52,025 bases of DNA from an uncultured Lachnospiraceae bacterium (GTDB lineage: Bacteria; Bacillota; Clostridia; Lachnospirales; Lachnospiraceae). The notes under the pieces were generated by a model, which saw only the letters and a program-made list of their open reading frames with translations, was not told the origin of the DNA and did not search any database. Shown one piece after another: positions 40,242 to 48,123 of the stretch. The stretch lies in NCBI GenBank assembly GCA_902783375.1, contig CACZQN010000056.1:1-52025 (forward strand), read 5' to 3'. The number at the start of each line of letters is the position of its first letter. The stretch's first letter is position 1. The position numbers and the translations under genes were made by a program.

Positions 40242-42674
40242 TCACATCACCGCTTCCACCATGTACACACCCGGTGCGCGGTTGGTGAGGATATTGCCCT
40301 CCACAGCTTCCCCGTCAACGGTCATGCTGCGGATGCCTTTCTCATGGCCGTCCGGGTTCGTGATATGGATGTGATACTCCGCGCCGCGATACTTCCGGAT
40401 CACGGTCAGTTCCTTAAAGTCTGCCGGGATACATGGATCAACCATAAGGCCTGCAAATTCCGGGCGGATGCCGAGGATATACTGGGAAACATTCAGGAAG
40501 GTCCATGCGGCCGTACCGGTCAGCCAGGAATTCTTTGCCTGACCGAAATGCGGTGCGTCCTTGCCGGCGATCATCTGGGAATAGACATACGGTTCGGTGG
40601 AGTGCAGATCCGAGATGTCCTGCAGGTAGGACGGAGCTGTCTTTCTCCAGATCTCAAATGCCCTGCTCCCGCGGCCGATTCTGGTCTCGGCGATGGAGAC
40701 CCATGGGTTGTTGTGGCAGAAGATGCCGGCATTCTCCTTATATCCTGGCGGATAGGAAGAAATCTCGCCCAGTTCGACATGATATCTCGTATAAGCCGGC
40801 TGCTGCAGCACGATGCCGTACTTCGTATCGAGCCGTTCTTTCACAGAGTCGAGTGCCTGTTTTGCCTTGCCGTCCTCCACGCCGATATCTGCGAGCACGC
40901 AGAAGCCGTTCGACTCGATGAAGATCTGTCCCTCTTCGCAGGACTTCGACCCGACCGGGTTGCTGAATGCGTCAAATGCACGGATGAACCACTCGCCATC
41001 CCAGCCTGCCGTCTCGACGGTCTCCACCATCTTCTCCACAGCCGCAAGCGCTGCTTCTGCTTCTTCGGCAAATCCCTTGTATCTCAGAAGTTCTGCATAG
41101 TCTCTGCCGTAGCGTACGAACATTGCCGCGATGAACACAGACTCGGCAACCGGTCCCTCGGACGGTCCGAAGGTCTGGAAGGATTCACCCGGCTCCTCGG
41201 AGAAACAGTTCAGGTTCAGACAGTCGTTCCAGTCTGCTCTGCCGATCAGCGGCAGACCATGCGGTCCCAGATGGCTCTCGGTGAAATGGAACGATCTTCT
41301 GAGGTGCTCGAGCAGGCTGGTCGCCACGCTCATATCACAGTCATAGGCGACTGTCTCATCCAGGATGCCGAAGTCACCGGTCTCCTTGATGTAGGCTGCG
41401 ACGCCGGCGATCAGCCAGAGCGGGTCGTCGTTGAAGCCGGATCCGATGTCCGCATTGCCCTGCTTTGTCAGCGGCTGGTACTGGTGGTACGCCGAGCCGT
41501 CCTGGAACTGGGTCGCTGCGATATCGAGGATTCTCTGTCTTGCACGATCCGGAATCAGATGGACGAAGCCGAACAGGTCCTGGGAGGAATCTCTAAAGCC
41601 CATGCCGCGGCCGATGCCGGATTCATAGTAGGATGCGGAACGGGACATATTGAAGGTCACCATGCACTGGTACTGGTTCCAGATGTTGACCATGCGGTCG
41701 AGCCGCTCATCCGGCGACTTCACCTGGTAGATGCCAAGCAGGCCGTCCCAGTATGCCGCAAGATCCGCCATGGCCTGATCTACCTGTGCATCGGTCTGAT
41801 AGCGGGCGATCGCTGCAAGCGCCGGCTTCTTGTTGATCACATCCTGCGCTTCCCATTTCTCATCCTTCGGATTCTCCGCATAGCCCAGCAGGAAGATGTA
41901 GCTCTTCTCCTCGCCTGGCGCCAGGGTAATCTTAATGTGATGGGAACCGATCACCGCACCACCACTCGCGATGGAATTATAATGTGTATTCTCGGCAAGT
42001 GCCTTCGGATTCTTTGTGCTGTTATACGTTCCGACGAAATCCTCCAGCTGTGTATCAAATCCATCAATCGGCGCATTGACCGTATAATATGCAAAATGAT
42101 TTCTTCTCTCGCGGTACTCGGTCTTGTGGTAGATGGTCGAACCGATCACTTCCACCTCGCCGAGCGAGAGATTTCTCTGGAAATTCTCTCCGTCCGATGC
42201 TGCGTTCCAGAAGCAGAATTCCACATAGGAATACAGATCGATCGTCTCTTCTTTGTCCCCGGTGTTCTTCACCTTCAGGCGGTTCACCTCGAGGTTCTCA
42301 TGCAGCGGCACGAAGGCCAGCAGTTCCATGCCGATCGGACCCTTCGCGGACGTGATCTTCGTGTAGCCGAGTCCGTGTCTGCACTCGTAGGCGTCAAGCG
42401 GGGTCTGCACCGGCTGCCAGCCCGGTGTGAAGACATCCTCGCCGTGGCGGATATAGTAATAGCGCCCGTTGGTATCGCGCGGAACGTTGTTGTAGCGGTA
42501 CCGTGTCAGCCGCAGCAGCTTCGCATCCCTGTAGAAGGAATAGCCGCCCATCGTATTCGAAATCAGCGAGAAAAATGCTTCATTTCCCAGATAGTTGATC
42601 CAGGGCTGCGGCGTCATCGGGGTCTCAATGACATACTCCCGGTGCGCATCATCAAAATGTCCAAAACTTCCCAT
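40242..42674 (-). CDS. cbp: Cellobiose phosphorylase (GH94)
   Basis: Cytoplasmic phosphorylase of 810 residues, the normal size for cellobiose phosphorylase. It splits cellobiose with phosphate into alpha-glucose-1-phosphate and glucose, saving ATP. Close family landmarks: [17 protein letters not shown] near 25-41, [40 protein letters not shown] and the DWNDC motif with the catalytic Asp at 481-485; [18 protein letters not shown] lies near the C-terminal half. No signal peptide. ATG 42674 (GGAGGAG upstream) was chosen over an in-frame extension to 42800 that would run through the leader and promoter. It has its own promoter, an inverted repeat in the leader and a shared terminator. Confidence 0.95.
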   Translation of the reverse strand: MGSFGHFDDAHREYVIETPMTPQPWINYLGNEAFFSLISNTMGGYSFYRDAKLLRLTRYRYNNVPRDTNGRYYYIRHGEDVFTPGWQPVQTPLDAYECRHGLGYTKITSAKGPIGMELLAFVPLHENLEVNRLKVKNTGDKEETIDLYSYVEFCFWNAASDGENFQRNLSLGEVEVIGSTIYHKTEYRERRNHFAYYTVNAPIDGFDTQLEDFVGTYNSTKNPKALAENTHYNSIASGGAVIGSHHIKITLAPGEEKSYIFLLGYAENPKDEKWEAQDVINKKPALAAIARYQTDAQVDQAMADLAAYWDGLLGIYQVKSPDERLDRMVNIWNQYQCMVTFNMSRSASYYESGIGRGMGFRDSSQDLFGFVHLIPDRARQRILDIAATQFQDGSAYHQYQPLTKQGNADIGSGFNDDPLWLIAGVAAYIKETGDFGILDETVAYDCDMSVATSLLEHLRRSFHFTESHLGPHGLPLIGRADWNDCLNLNCFSEEPGESFQTFGPSEGPVAESVFIAAMFVRYGRDYAELLRYKGFAEEAEAALAAVEKMVETVETAGWDGEWFIRAFDAFSNPVGSKSCEEGQIFIESNGFCVLADIGVEDGKAKQALDSVKERLDTKYGIVLQQPAYTRYHVELGEISSYPPGYKENAGIFCHNNPWVSIAETRIGRGSRAFEIWRKTAPSYLQDISDLHSTEPYVYSQMIAGKDAPHFGQAKNSWLTGTAAWTFLNVSQYILGIRPEFAGLMVDPCIPADFKELTVIRKYRGAEYHIHITNPDGHEKGIRSMTVDGEAVEGNILTNRAPGVYMVEAVM

Positions 42675-42721
42675 ACGAATCACTCCTCCTTTTCCTGTTG
42701 AAAAGTAACTTCTCTGTATCG

Positions 42722-42743
42722 CCCAATACACCCCTGTATTTGG
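42722..42743 (-). promoter_or_regulatory. Inverted repeat in the cellobiose phosphorylase leader (candidate operator)
   Basis: CCCAATACA, four bases, TGTATTTGG: 8 of 9 positions pair in two 9-base arms. It lies about 30 bases downstream of the -10 element, where a repressor could block elongation. A LacI-type regulator is possible but nothing in the sequence names it. Confidence 0.45.
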
Positions 42744-42771
42744 AAGAGAACGTAAATCTCTTCTAATCCTC

Positions 42772-42800
42772 ATTCTTGCATTTTCCTCTCCTCTTGTCAA
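42772..42800 (-). promoter_or_regulatory. Promoter of the cellobiose phosphorylase gene
   Basis: TTGACA (42795-42800), a 17-base spacer and AAGAAT (42772-42777) with extended TGC, read leftward. Confidence 0.6.
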
Positions 42801-42823
42801 CCGAATATTCTGCCAGAAGGGGG

Positions 42824-42852
42824 TTGCAGAATCTCTGTTTTTGTGATACAGT
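42824..42852 (+). promoter_or_regulatory. Promoter of the second MATE gene
   Basis: TTGCAG (42824-42829), a 17-base spacer and TACAGT (42847-42852) with extended TGA, read rightward. The start would be near 42859, about 37 bases before the leader hairpin. Confidence 0.5.
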
Positions 42853-42895
42853 TTCCCCTGTCACGGAGGGCAAGGCATTCTGATTGAAATGTTAC

Positions 42896-42946
42896 GCCGG
42901 ATAAGTGGGCAGGCTGAGATGCCTGTCTCCTTATCCGGCTTTTTTT
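42896..42946 (+). terminator. Terminator in the leader of the second MATE gene (candidate attenuator)
   Basis: A 10-bp GCCGGATAAG/CTTATCCGGC stem (42896-42905 with 42930-42939) with an inner CAGGC/GCCTG hairpin, then seven T. No rightward gene ends here, so this intrinsic terminator stands between a promoter and its gene. A GGCATT...AATG...GCC pairing just upstream (42873-42898) would compete for its first bases. Confidence 0.7.
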
Positions 42947-42998
42947 AGCCCATTGATATCCGCGGATTACATCTTCACTTCGATTGAAAGGAACTTTT

Positions 42999-44372
42999 AT
43001 GCGTCAGCGCCTTTGCGCGGCATGCGGAATGATTATGGAAAAAGAAAAGATTCAGTTATCAGACCACTTTACATACGGAAAACTGCTTCGGTTTACGTTC
43101 CCGTCCATCATCATGATGATCTTTACGTCCATCTACAGCGTTGTCGATGGCTTCTTTGTCTCGAATTTCGTCGGGAAGACACCCTTCGCGGCGGTGAATT
43201 TCATCATGCCGGTCCTGATGATGATGGGTGCGGTCGGTTCCGTCTTCGGCACCGGCGGCAGTGCGCTGATCGCGAAGACGCTCGGCGAGGGGAAAAACGA
43301 AAAGGCCCAGCAGCTGTTTTCCATGTTCATCTATCTGTCGATCGGCGCCGGTGCCTTCTTCGGCCTCATCGGTCTGCTGTTCCTGCCGCAGATCGCCCGG
43401 ATGCTCGGTGCTGACGGAACGCTGCTCGACGACTGTGTCCGGTACGGGCGGATCATCTCCCTTGCGACACCGGCCTTCATGCTGCAGTATGAATTCCAGA
43501 GTTTCTTTATTACAGCAGAAAAACCACATCTCGGACTCGCCATGACCGTTGTGGCCGGCGTCCTCAATATGGTTCTCGATGCACTCCTTGTTGCCGTCTT
43601 CCCGCTCGGCCTCGTCGGCGCTGCACTTGCAACCTCGATCAGCCAGGCGGTCGGCGGTATCGTGCCGATCATCTATTTTGCGAGGAAAAATGACAGTCTG
43701 CTGCACCTGACCGGCTTCTCCTTTGACGGCAAGGCGCTGCTGAAAGCTACCACCAACGGCTTCTCGGAGCTCCTCAGCAACATCTCGATGTCTCTGATCT
43801 CGATGCTCTACAATGCACAGCTGATCCACTATGCGGGTGAGAACGGCGTCGCAGCCTATGGTGTCCTGATGTATGTGAGTATGATCTTCCTGGCCATCTT
43901 CATCGGCTATGCCGTCGGGACTGCACCGGTGGTCGGATTTCACTACGGTGCAGAGAACAAGGATGAGCTGCATAGTCTCCTGACAAAGAGTCTTGTCCTG
44001 ATCGGCATCTCGTCCGTCCTGATGCTGCTGGCCGGGGAGGTCCTTGCGAAACCGCTCTCCCATATCTTTGTGGGCTACGATGCGGACCTGCTTCCGCTGA
44101 CACTCCGGGGTTTCCTGATCTTTTCGATCTCGTTCCTGTTCTCCGGGCTCGGGATCTATGGGTCTTCCTTCTTTACAGCCCTGAACAACGGCCTGATCTC
44201 CGCTGTGATCTCATCCATGCGTACGATCGTCTTCCAGGTCATCGCCGTCCTCCTCTTCCCGCTGATTTGGGGAATCGACGGTATCTGGTTCTCCATCGTC
44301 TTCGCAGAGGCCGGGTCCGCCCTGCTTGCCGTGATCATGCTGATCACCCAGCGGAAGCGGTATGGGTACTGA
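42999..44372 (+). CDS. MATE-family efflux transporter (MepA-like)
   Basis: Membrane exporter of 457 residues with about twelve hydrophobic segments, resembling the MepA branch: the N-terminal SDHFTYGKLLRFTFPSIIMM and IYSVVDGFFVSNFVG regions are typical. It is not closely similar by eye to the first MATE protein (4514-5890), so the two are not a recent duplication. ATG 42999 follows AAAGGA at six bases; an in-frame TTG at 42984 includes that site and was rejected. Single-gene unit behind a terminator-bearing leader. Substrate unknown. Confidence 0.92.
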   Translation: MRQRLCAACGMIMEKEKIQLSDHFTYGKLLRFTFPSIIMMIFTSIYSVVDGFFVSNFVGKTPFAAVNFIMPVLMMMGAVGSVFGTGGSALIAKTLGEGKNEKAQQLFSMFIYLSIGAGAFFGLIGLLFLPQIARMLGADGTLLDDCVRYGRIISLATPAFMLQYEFQSFFITAEKPHLGLAMTVVAGVLNMVLDALLVAVFPLGLVGAALATSISQAVGGIVPIIYFARKNDSLLHLTGFSFDGKALLKATTNGFSELLSNISMSLISMLYNAQLIHYAGENGVAAYGVLMYVSMIFLAIFIGYAVGTAPVVGFHYGAENKDELHSLLTKSLVLIGISSVLMLLAGEVLAKPLSHIFVGYDADLLPLTLRGFLIFSISFLFSGLGIYGSSFFTALNNGLISAVISSMRTIVFQVIAVLLFPLIWGIDGIWFSIVFAEAGSALLAVIMLITQRKRYGY

Positions 44373-44529
44373 CTCTGAGGGGGGCTTCTCCTCTTTTTTC
44401 TCTTGCCCAGCGAACTGCAAAGGTCTCATCGTCAGCGGTATAAAACCCTTGTCCGAAGTCCGCATTCTTCCGCCCGAAATGGACATCCGGATGCGCGATT
44501 TCCTGAAAACCGGTGTGGTATAACAGCAT
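44344..44529 (-). pseudogene. Truncated DUF3990-family gene
   Basis: A 61-residue frame carrying only the N-terminal third of a DUF3990 protein: LLYHTGFQEI, then FGRKNADFGQGFYTADDETF and AVRWAREKR. Full members are about 150 residues; here the homology stops near 44395, after which the frame reads antisense through the MATE 3' end and terminator to a stop at 44344. AAGGAG six bases before ATG 44529 marks the original start. It follows the PD-(D/E)XK-like gene and is probably a remnant cut by a deletion or rearrangement. DUF3990 resembles ADP-ribosyltransferase-like toxin domains, but no activity is expected from this piece. Confidence 0.7.
44376..44400 (+). terminator. Weak terminator of the second MATE gene
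   Basis: A short GAGG/CCTC hairpin (44377-44380 with 44390-44393) followed by six T, just after the MATE stop. The stem is short; the T-run is the main support. Confidence 0.4.
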
Positions 44530-44579
44530 CTTGTTCTCCTTGATTCTGGTGTTTTCTTTCTTCCAGATGATCTCCTTCT

Positions 44580-45389
44580 TCACATGCAATATTTCCTGAT
44601 TAGTGTGTTCACCAGTGCCACATCCAGCGGCTGTCGGCGCGTTTCATGTGTCAGAATCAGTGACTCTCCTGGAAACAATCCATGCTTTTCATACAATTTG
44701 ATTTTTCTCAATGCATCTTCATTGTACACCGGATCATCCATCATGCCAAGATGCTCCCAGTATATTTCTTTGCGAAAACGGACATTCAGGATCAGAAAAT
44801 CCGGATAGATCGTTCTGTCGCCCAAGATCAGGGCAGGCTCATACCTGTAAGGGATGTCCAACTGTTCCAGTTTCTCCGCAATGATCAGTTCTGATTTCGA
44901 CCGGATGAACATTCCTTGATCCGTACACAGCATCTGTTTCTCATCTATTGGATATGGGTTTGTCTGATATGGTTTCGCCAGCCATTTCTCTATATATGTT
45001 TTCTCTGGGATCCAGTCCGGATTCACAAGCTCTTTCCTCTGGTCGCTCAATGCTTCATAGACCTGTTCGCGTTCAGCCTCCAGTTCAGAAAGATCGCAGC
45101 GAGCTCGATCCATTCTCTGGAATTGTCGCTTCAGCAATTTCAGGATCCGTTCATCGTAATCCTTCTGCGCCAATGTTGCAATCAGTTTTCGATCCTCAGG
45201 CTTTCGTCTCCTGAGATAGATCCCATTCTTTCCGGTCCCATCCTGAACACGATAATATTGTGCATTTTCTCCCCTGCCAGATATACGAAGCCGGCCATCC
45301 GGAGCTCCTTCCAGGTCTATCTCCTTCTTCCGGATCAACATCTGGAGCTGATGCAGTTCTTTTTCCATGCCTGGCAGCAATTCTCTCAT
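44580..45389 (-). CDS. Hypothetical protein with PD-(D/E)XK nuclease-like C-terminal domain
   Basis: A 269-residue soluble protein. The N-terminal half is charged and helical, probably coiled-coil (about 1-30 and 80-120). The C-terminal part has a spaced set resembling a PD-(D/E)XK fold: SKSELIIAEKL near 163-173, a Pro-Asp in IYPDFLI near 195, then FRKEIYWEHLGMMDD near 205-219. This matches a domain recalled from many uncharacterised clostridial proteins; nuclease activity is not shown. GGAGG precedes the ATG and a strong promoter lies upstream. Codon use and base composition are more AT-rich than the neighbours, suggesting recent acquisition together with the DUF3990 remnant. Confidence 0.7.
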   Translation of the reverse strand: MRELLPGMEKELHQLQMLIRKKEIDLEGAPDGRLRISGRGENAQYYRVQDGTGKNGIYLRRRKPEDRKLIATLAQKDYDERILKLLKRQFQRMDRARCDLSELEAEREQVYEALSDQRKELVNPDWIPEKTYIEKWLAKPYQTNPYPIDEKQMLCTDQGMFIRSKSELIIAEKLEQLDIPYRYEPALILGDRTIYPDFLILNVRFRKEIYWEHLGMMDDPVYNEDALRKIKLYEKHGLFPGESLILTHETRRQPLDVALVNTLIRKYCM

Positions 45390-45451
45390 TTCATGAAGAC
45401 CTCCTGATTCTGATTATCCGACTTATCTTCCAGTATTTGCCTATCATCTCC

Positions 45452-45480
45452 ATTTTACCGTCCGTAAAGGATCCCGTCAA
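45452..45480 (-). promoter_or_regulatory. Promoter of the PD-(D/E)XK-like gene
   Basis: TTGACG (45475-45480), a 17-base spacer and TAAAAT (45452-45457) read leftward, about 60 bases before the start codon. Confidence 0.7.
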
Positions 45481-45846
45481 TCGTCAGAAATCCCAAATAA
45501 TGTATTCTTGTTCACAAAAAGAGATTTCAATGTACTTTCCGGACCTGTTGAATGCACCTTGCGAGATTACATGACATTGGAATCAGACTATTCCATCTCC
45601 ATCTTAAAATAAAGATGAAAAATCCAGCATAATACTTTCCATTGTCATTTATCATTTTAAATAATCAGACCACTTTCAGAATGTCGGAAAAAAAAGATGA
45701 GAAAAAATGCCATTGACAACCAAAAACCAGATCTAAACACAAAATCTGTCGTATTAGTCTGAATCACCGAATTCCCAGCTGCAATTACCCCGACTTGCTA
45801 CCCAGCGAAGCCTCGGCCGACGCCTGATTAAACCCGCCCCCGCCAA

Positions 45847-45884
45847 AAGAAAAAAACCGCAGGAGGCTATCAGCCTCCTGCGGG
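45847..45884 (-). terminator. Intrinsic terminator of metG
   Basis: A perfect 12-bp CCGCAGGAGGCT stem (45857-45868 with 45872-45883), 3-base loop and a seven-T tail on the minus strand, 50 bases past the metG stop. Confidence 0.92.
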
Positions 45885-45933
45885 CGAATTCGATGCAGCG
45901 TCCGTGGCCCTGCAGGAAAAGAAAGTACGTCCT

Positions 45934-48018
45934 TTAACCAATCTCACTGCCTGCCGGCATGTCCTGGCTCTCCGGTGTCATCAGGCAAACGTTGCCGTCC
46001 GGATCTTCGGCACAGAGCAGCATGCCCTGGCTCTCAAGGCCTGCCATCTTCCGCGGCGCAAGGTTCAGGACTGCCATCACCTTCTTGCCGACCATCTCTT
46101 CCGGCTCATACCACTCATGAATTCCGGAAAGGATCTGGCGGACCTCACTGCCGAACTTCACCTGGGAGCAGAGAAGCTTCTTTGACTTCTTCACTGCCTC
46201 ACAGGCAATAATCTCACCGACACGGAGCTCCAGCTTCGCGAAGTCATCATAGGTGATCTCGGCCTTATGTTCAAGGACAAGCTCTTCCGCAGCATCCGCA
46301 TCCCCTTCTGCAGCATCTGCCGCAAGGCCATATGCCTCCGCAGCTTCTTCTGCAGTCATTCTGCCGGCCTTTACCATGTTGGCCGCAGCGATCCTCTGGG
46401 ATTCCTGATATGCCGTGCGCTGCTTCTCGGTAATGATCGCTGTCTGCTCAAGAACTTCCTTGACATCCTTTCTGGCAAAGAGGATCTCCGGCTTCTCGGT
46501 GACCTTCGTGCCTGACGGATACAGGCCGAACTTGTCCAGATCATCAAAGGAACGAATCTCTGTCCCAAGCTGGGCGACGATCTTCGCACAGGTCTCCGGC
46601 ATAAACGGAGCGAGTAGCGATGCAGCGATGGTGATGCCCTCGGTCAGGTTATAGAGAACCGTCTGCAGGCGGGATGCCTTCGCCGGATCCTTCGCCAGAA
46701 CCCACGGCTCCGTCTCATCGATATATTTGTTGCATCGCTTCACCAGGGTGAAGATCTCGGTCAGCGTATCTGCGACACGCAGGCTGTCCATCTTCGCAAC
46801 CGCGATGTCCCGGATTCCTGCTGCCATCGCAGCCAGCTCCGCATCGATCGCCTGCTGTTCCGGAGTATCCCCATGATCACCGGCGTTCGTAACCACCCCG
46901 CCGAAATACTTGTTGGTCATCGCGATGGTTCTCGAAACCAGGTTGCCGAGCGTATTGGCAAGATCCGAATTGTAGCGCTCCACGAACAGTTCCCAGGTGA
47001 TGGTACCGTCGTTCTCGAACGGCATCTCATGCAGGACAAAGTAGCGGACAGCGTCGACGCCGAACAGGTCAACCATGTCATCGGCATAGATCACGTTGCC
47101 CTTCGACTTACTCATCTTCTCTCCGCCCTGCAGCAGCCACGGATGACCGAAGATCTGCTTCGGCAACTCCACGCCGAGGGACATCAGGAAGATCGGCCAG
47201 TAAATCGTATGGAAACGGATGATATCCTTCCCGATCAGGTGCAGGTCAGCCGGCCAGTATTTCTTGAAATCCTCCGAAGAATTCCCATCGACATCATAGC
47301 CGAGGCCGGTGATATAGTTCGAAAGCGCATCCAGCCAGACGTAGGTCACGTGCTTCGGATCGAAGTCAACCGGGATGCCCCAGGAGAACGAGGTTCTCGA
47401 GACACACAGATCCTGCAGGCCCGGCAGAAGGAAATTGTTCATCATCTCATTCTTCCGGGAGACCGGCTGAATGAACTCCGGATGTGAATTGATATGCTCG
47501 ATCAGGCGATCCGCGTATTTGCTCATCTTAAAGAAATATGCCTCTTCCTCTGCCTCATGCACGGCAGAACCACAGACCGGGCACTTCCCGTCGACGAGCT
47601 GGCTTTCTGTATAGAATGCCTCACACTCGGTGCAGTACATTCCCTTATAGGAACCTTTATAGATGTCGCCCTGGTCATACATCTTTCTGAACATCTTCTG
47701 GACCTGCAACTCATGATCCGCATCCGTCGTCCGGATAAATCGGTCATAGCTTGCCCCGACCAGGTCCCAGAGCCGCTTAATCTCACCTGCAGTCTGGTCG
47801 ACAAACTCCTTCGGCGATGCACAGCCGGCCTCAATCGCGCGGGTCTCGATCTTCTGTCCGTGCTCATCCGAGCCGGTCTGGAAATGGACATCGTACCCTT
47901 CCGCCCGCTTGAAGCGTGCGATCGCATCCGCCATGATGATCTCGTAGGTATTGCCGATGTGCGGCTTACCGGAGGTATAGGCGATGGCTGTCGTGATGTA
48001 ATACGGTTTCTTTTCCAT
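45934..48018 (-). CDS. metG: Methionyl-tRNA synthetase
   Basis: Class I aminoacyl-tRNA synthetase of 694 residues that charges tRNA-Met. HIGN at 20-23 and KMSKS at 301-305 are the ATP-binding motifs; a zinc knuckle is CTEC at 129-132 with CPVC at 146-149. The anticodon-binding domain is followed by an Ala/Glu-rich linker (about 560-600) and a C-terminal EMAP/Trbp111-type tRNA-binding domain with YDDFAKLELRVGEI. ATG 48018 starts the conserved KPYYITTAIAYTSG run; an in-frame ATG 12 codons earlier is possible, as the ribosome binding site is weak. It has its own promoter and terminator. Confidence 0.95.
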   Translation of the reverse strand: MEKKPYYITTAIAYTSGKPHIGNTYEIIMADAIARFKRAEGYDVHFQTGSDEHGQKIETRAIEAGCASPKEFVDQTAGEIKRLWDLVGASYDRFIRTTDADHELQVQKMFRKMYDQGDIYKGSYKGMYCTECEAFYTESQLVDGKCPVCGSAVHEAEEEAYFFKMSKYADRLIEHINSHPEFIQPVSRKNEMMNNFLLPGLQDLCVSRTSFSWGIPVDFDPKHVTYVWLDALSNYITGLGYDVDGNSSEDFKKYWPADLHLIGKDIIRFHTIYWPIFLMSLGVELPKQIFGHPWLLQGGEKMSKSKGNVIYADDMVDLFGVDAVRYFVLHEMPFENDGTITWELFVERYNSDLANTLGNLVSRTIAMTNKYFGGVVTNAGDHGDTPEQQAIDAELAAMAAGIRDIAVAKMDSLRVADTLTEIFTLVKRCNKYIDETEPWVLAKDPAKASRLQTVLYNLTEGITIAASLLAPFMPETCAKIVAQLGTEIRSFDDLDKFGLYPSGTKVTEKPEILFARKDVKEVLEQTAIITEKQRTAYQESQRIAAANMVKAGRMTAEEAAEAYGLAADAAEGDADAAEELVLEHKAEITYDDFAKLELRVGEIIACEAVKKSKKLLCSQVKFGSEVRQILSGIHEWYEPEEMVGKKVMAVLNLAPRKMAGLESQGMLLCAEDPDGNVCLMTPESQDMPAGSEIG

Positions 48019-48093
48019 AACTTCTTCTATTTCCTTTCCTGCAGAACCAGTCATCGATCCTGCATTCCATATTTGTCTGAAACAGTGTCTTAC

Positions 48094-48122
48094 AGTGTAA
48101 CAGGCGGCCGCCTCTTTGTCAA
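48094..48122 (-). promoter_or_regulatory. Promoter of metG
   Basis: TTGACA (48117-48122), a 17-base spacer and TACACT (48094-48099) read leftward. The -35 touches the last codons of the Ig-like gene upstream. No T-box or SAM aptamer is seen in the 75-base leader. Confidence 0.75.
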
Positions 48123-48123
48123 A

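Larger units (their letters stand above)
42675..42998. other. 324-base divergent intergenic region
   Basis: Contains the leftward cellobiose phosphorylase promoter with an inverted repeat in its leader, and the rightward MATE promoter with a terminator-like hairpin in its leader. Both genes therefore appear individually controlled. Confidence 0.7.
45390..45933. other. 544-base AT-rich intergenic region
   Basis: Holds the promoter of the PD-(D/E)XK-like gene at its left end and the metG terminator at its right end. The middle (about 45490-45760) is clearly more AT-rich than the surrounding genes and has a small CATCTT/AAGATG hairpin near 45600; no gene, RNA or element was recognised there. 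Confidence 0.6.

Noticed and set aside
40344-42701. 785-codon plus-strand frame opposite the cellobiose phosphorylase gene
   Set aside because: Antisense by-product of codon bias; the minus-strand protein matches GH94 over its whole length.
42853-42946. c-di-GMP-I riboswitch in the MATE leader, suggested by GGGCAAGGC
   Set aside because: The GACGCAAAGCC tetraloop-receptor part and the second helix are missing, so the resemblance is superficial.
44211-44486. Alternative frame continuing the DUF3990 region to 44211 as a frameshifted C-terminus
   Set aside because: The frame is antisense to the MATE coding region and shows none of the DUF3990 C-terminal motifs, so truncation fits better than frameshift.
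45583-45765. Inverted repeat TCAGACTA/TAGTCTGA flanking about 170 bases, as ends of a small mobile element
   Set aside because: Only 8 bases match, there is no target duplication and no further similarity, so chance in AT-rich DNA is likely.
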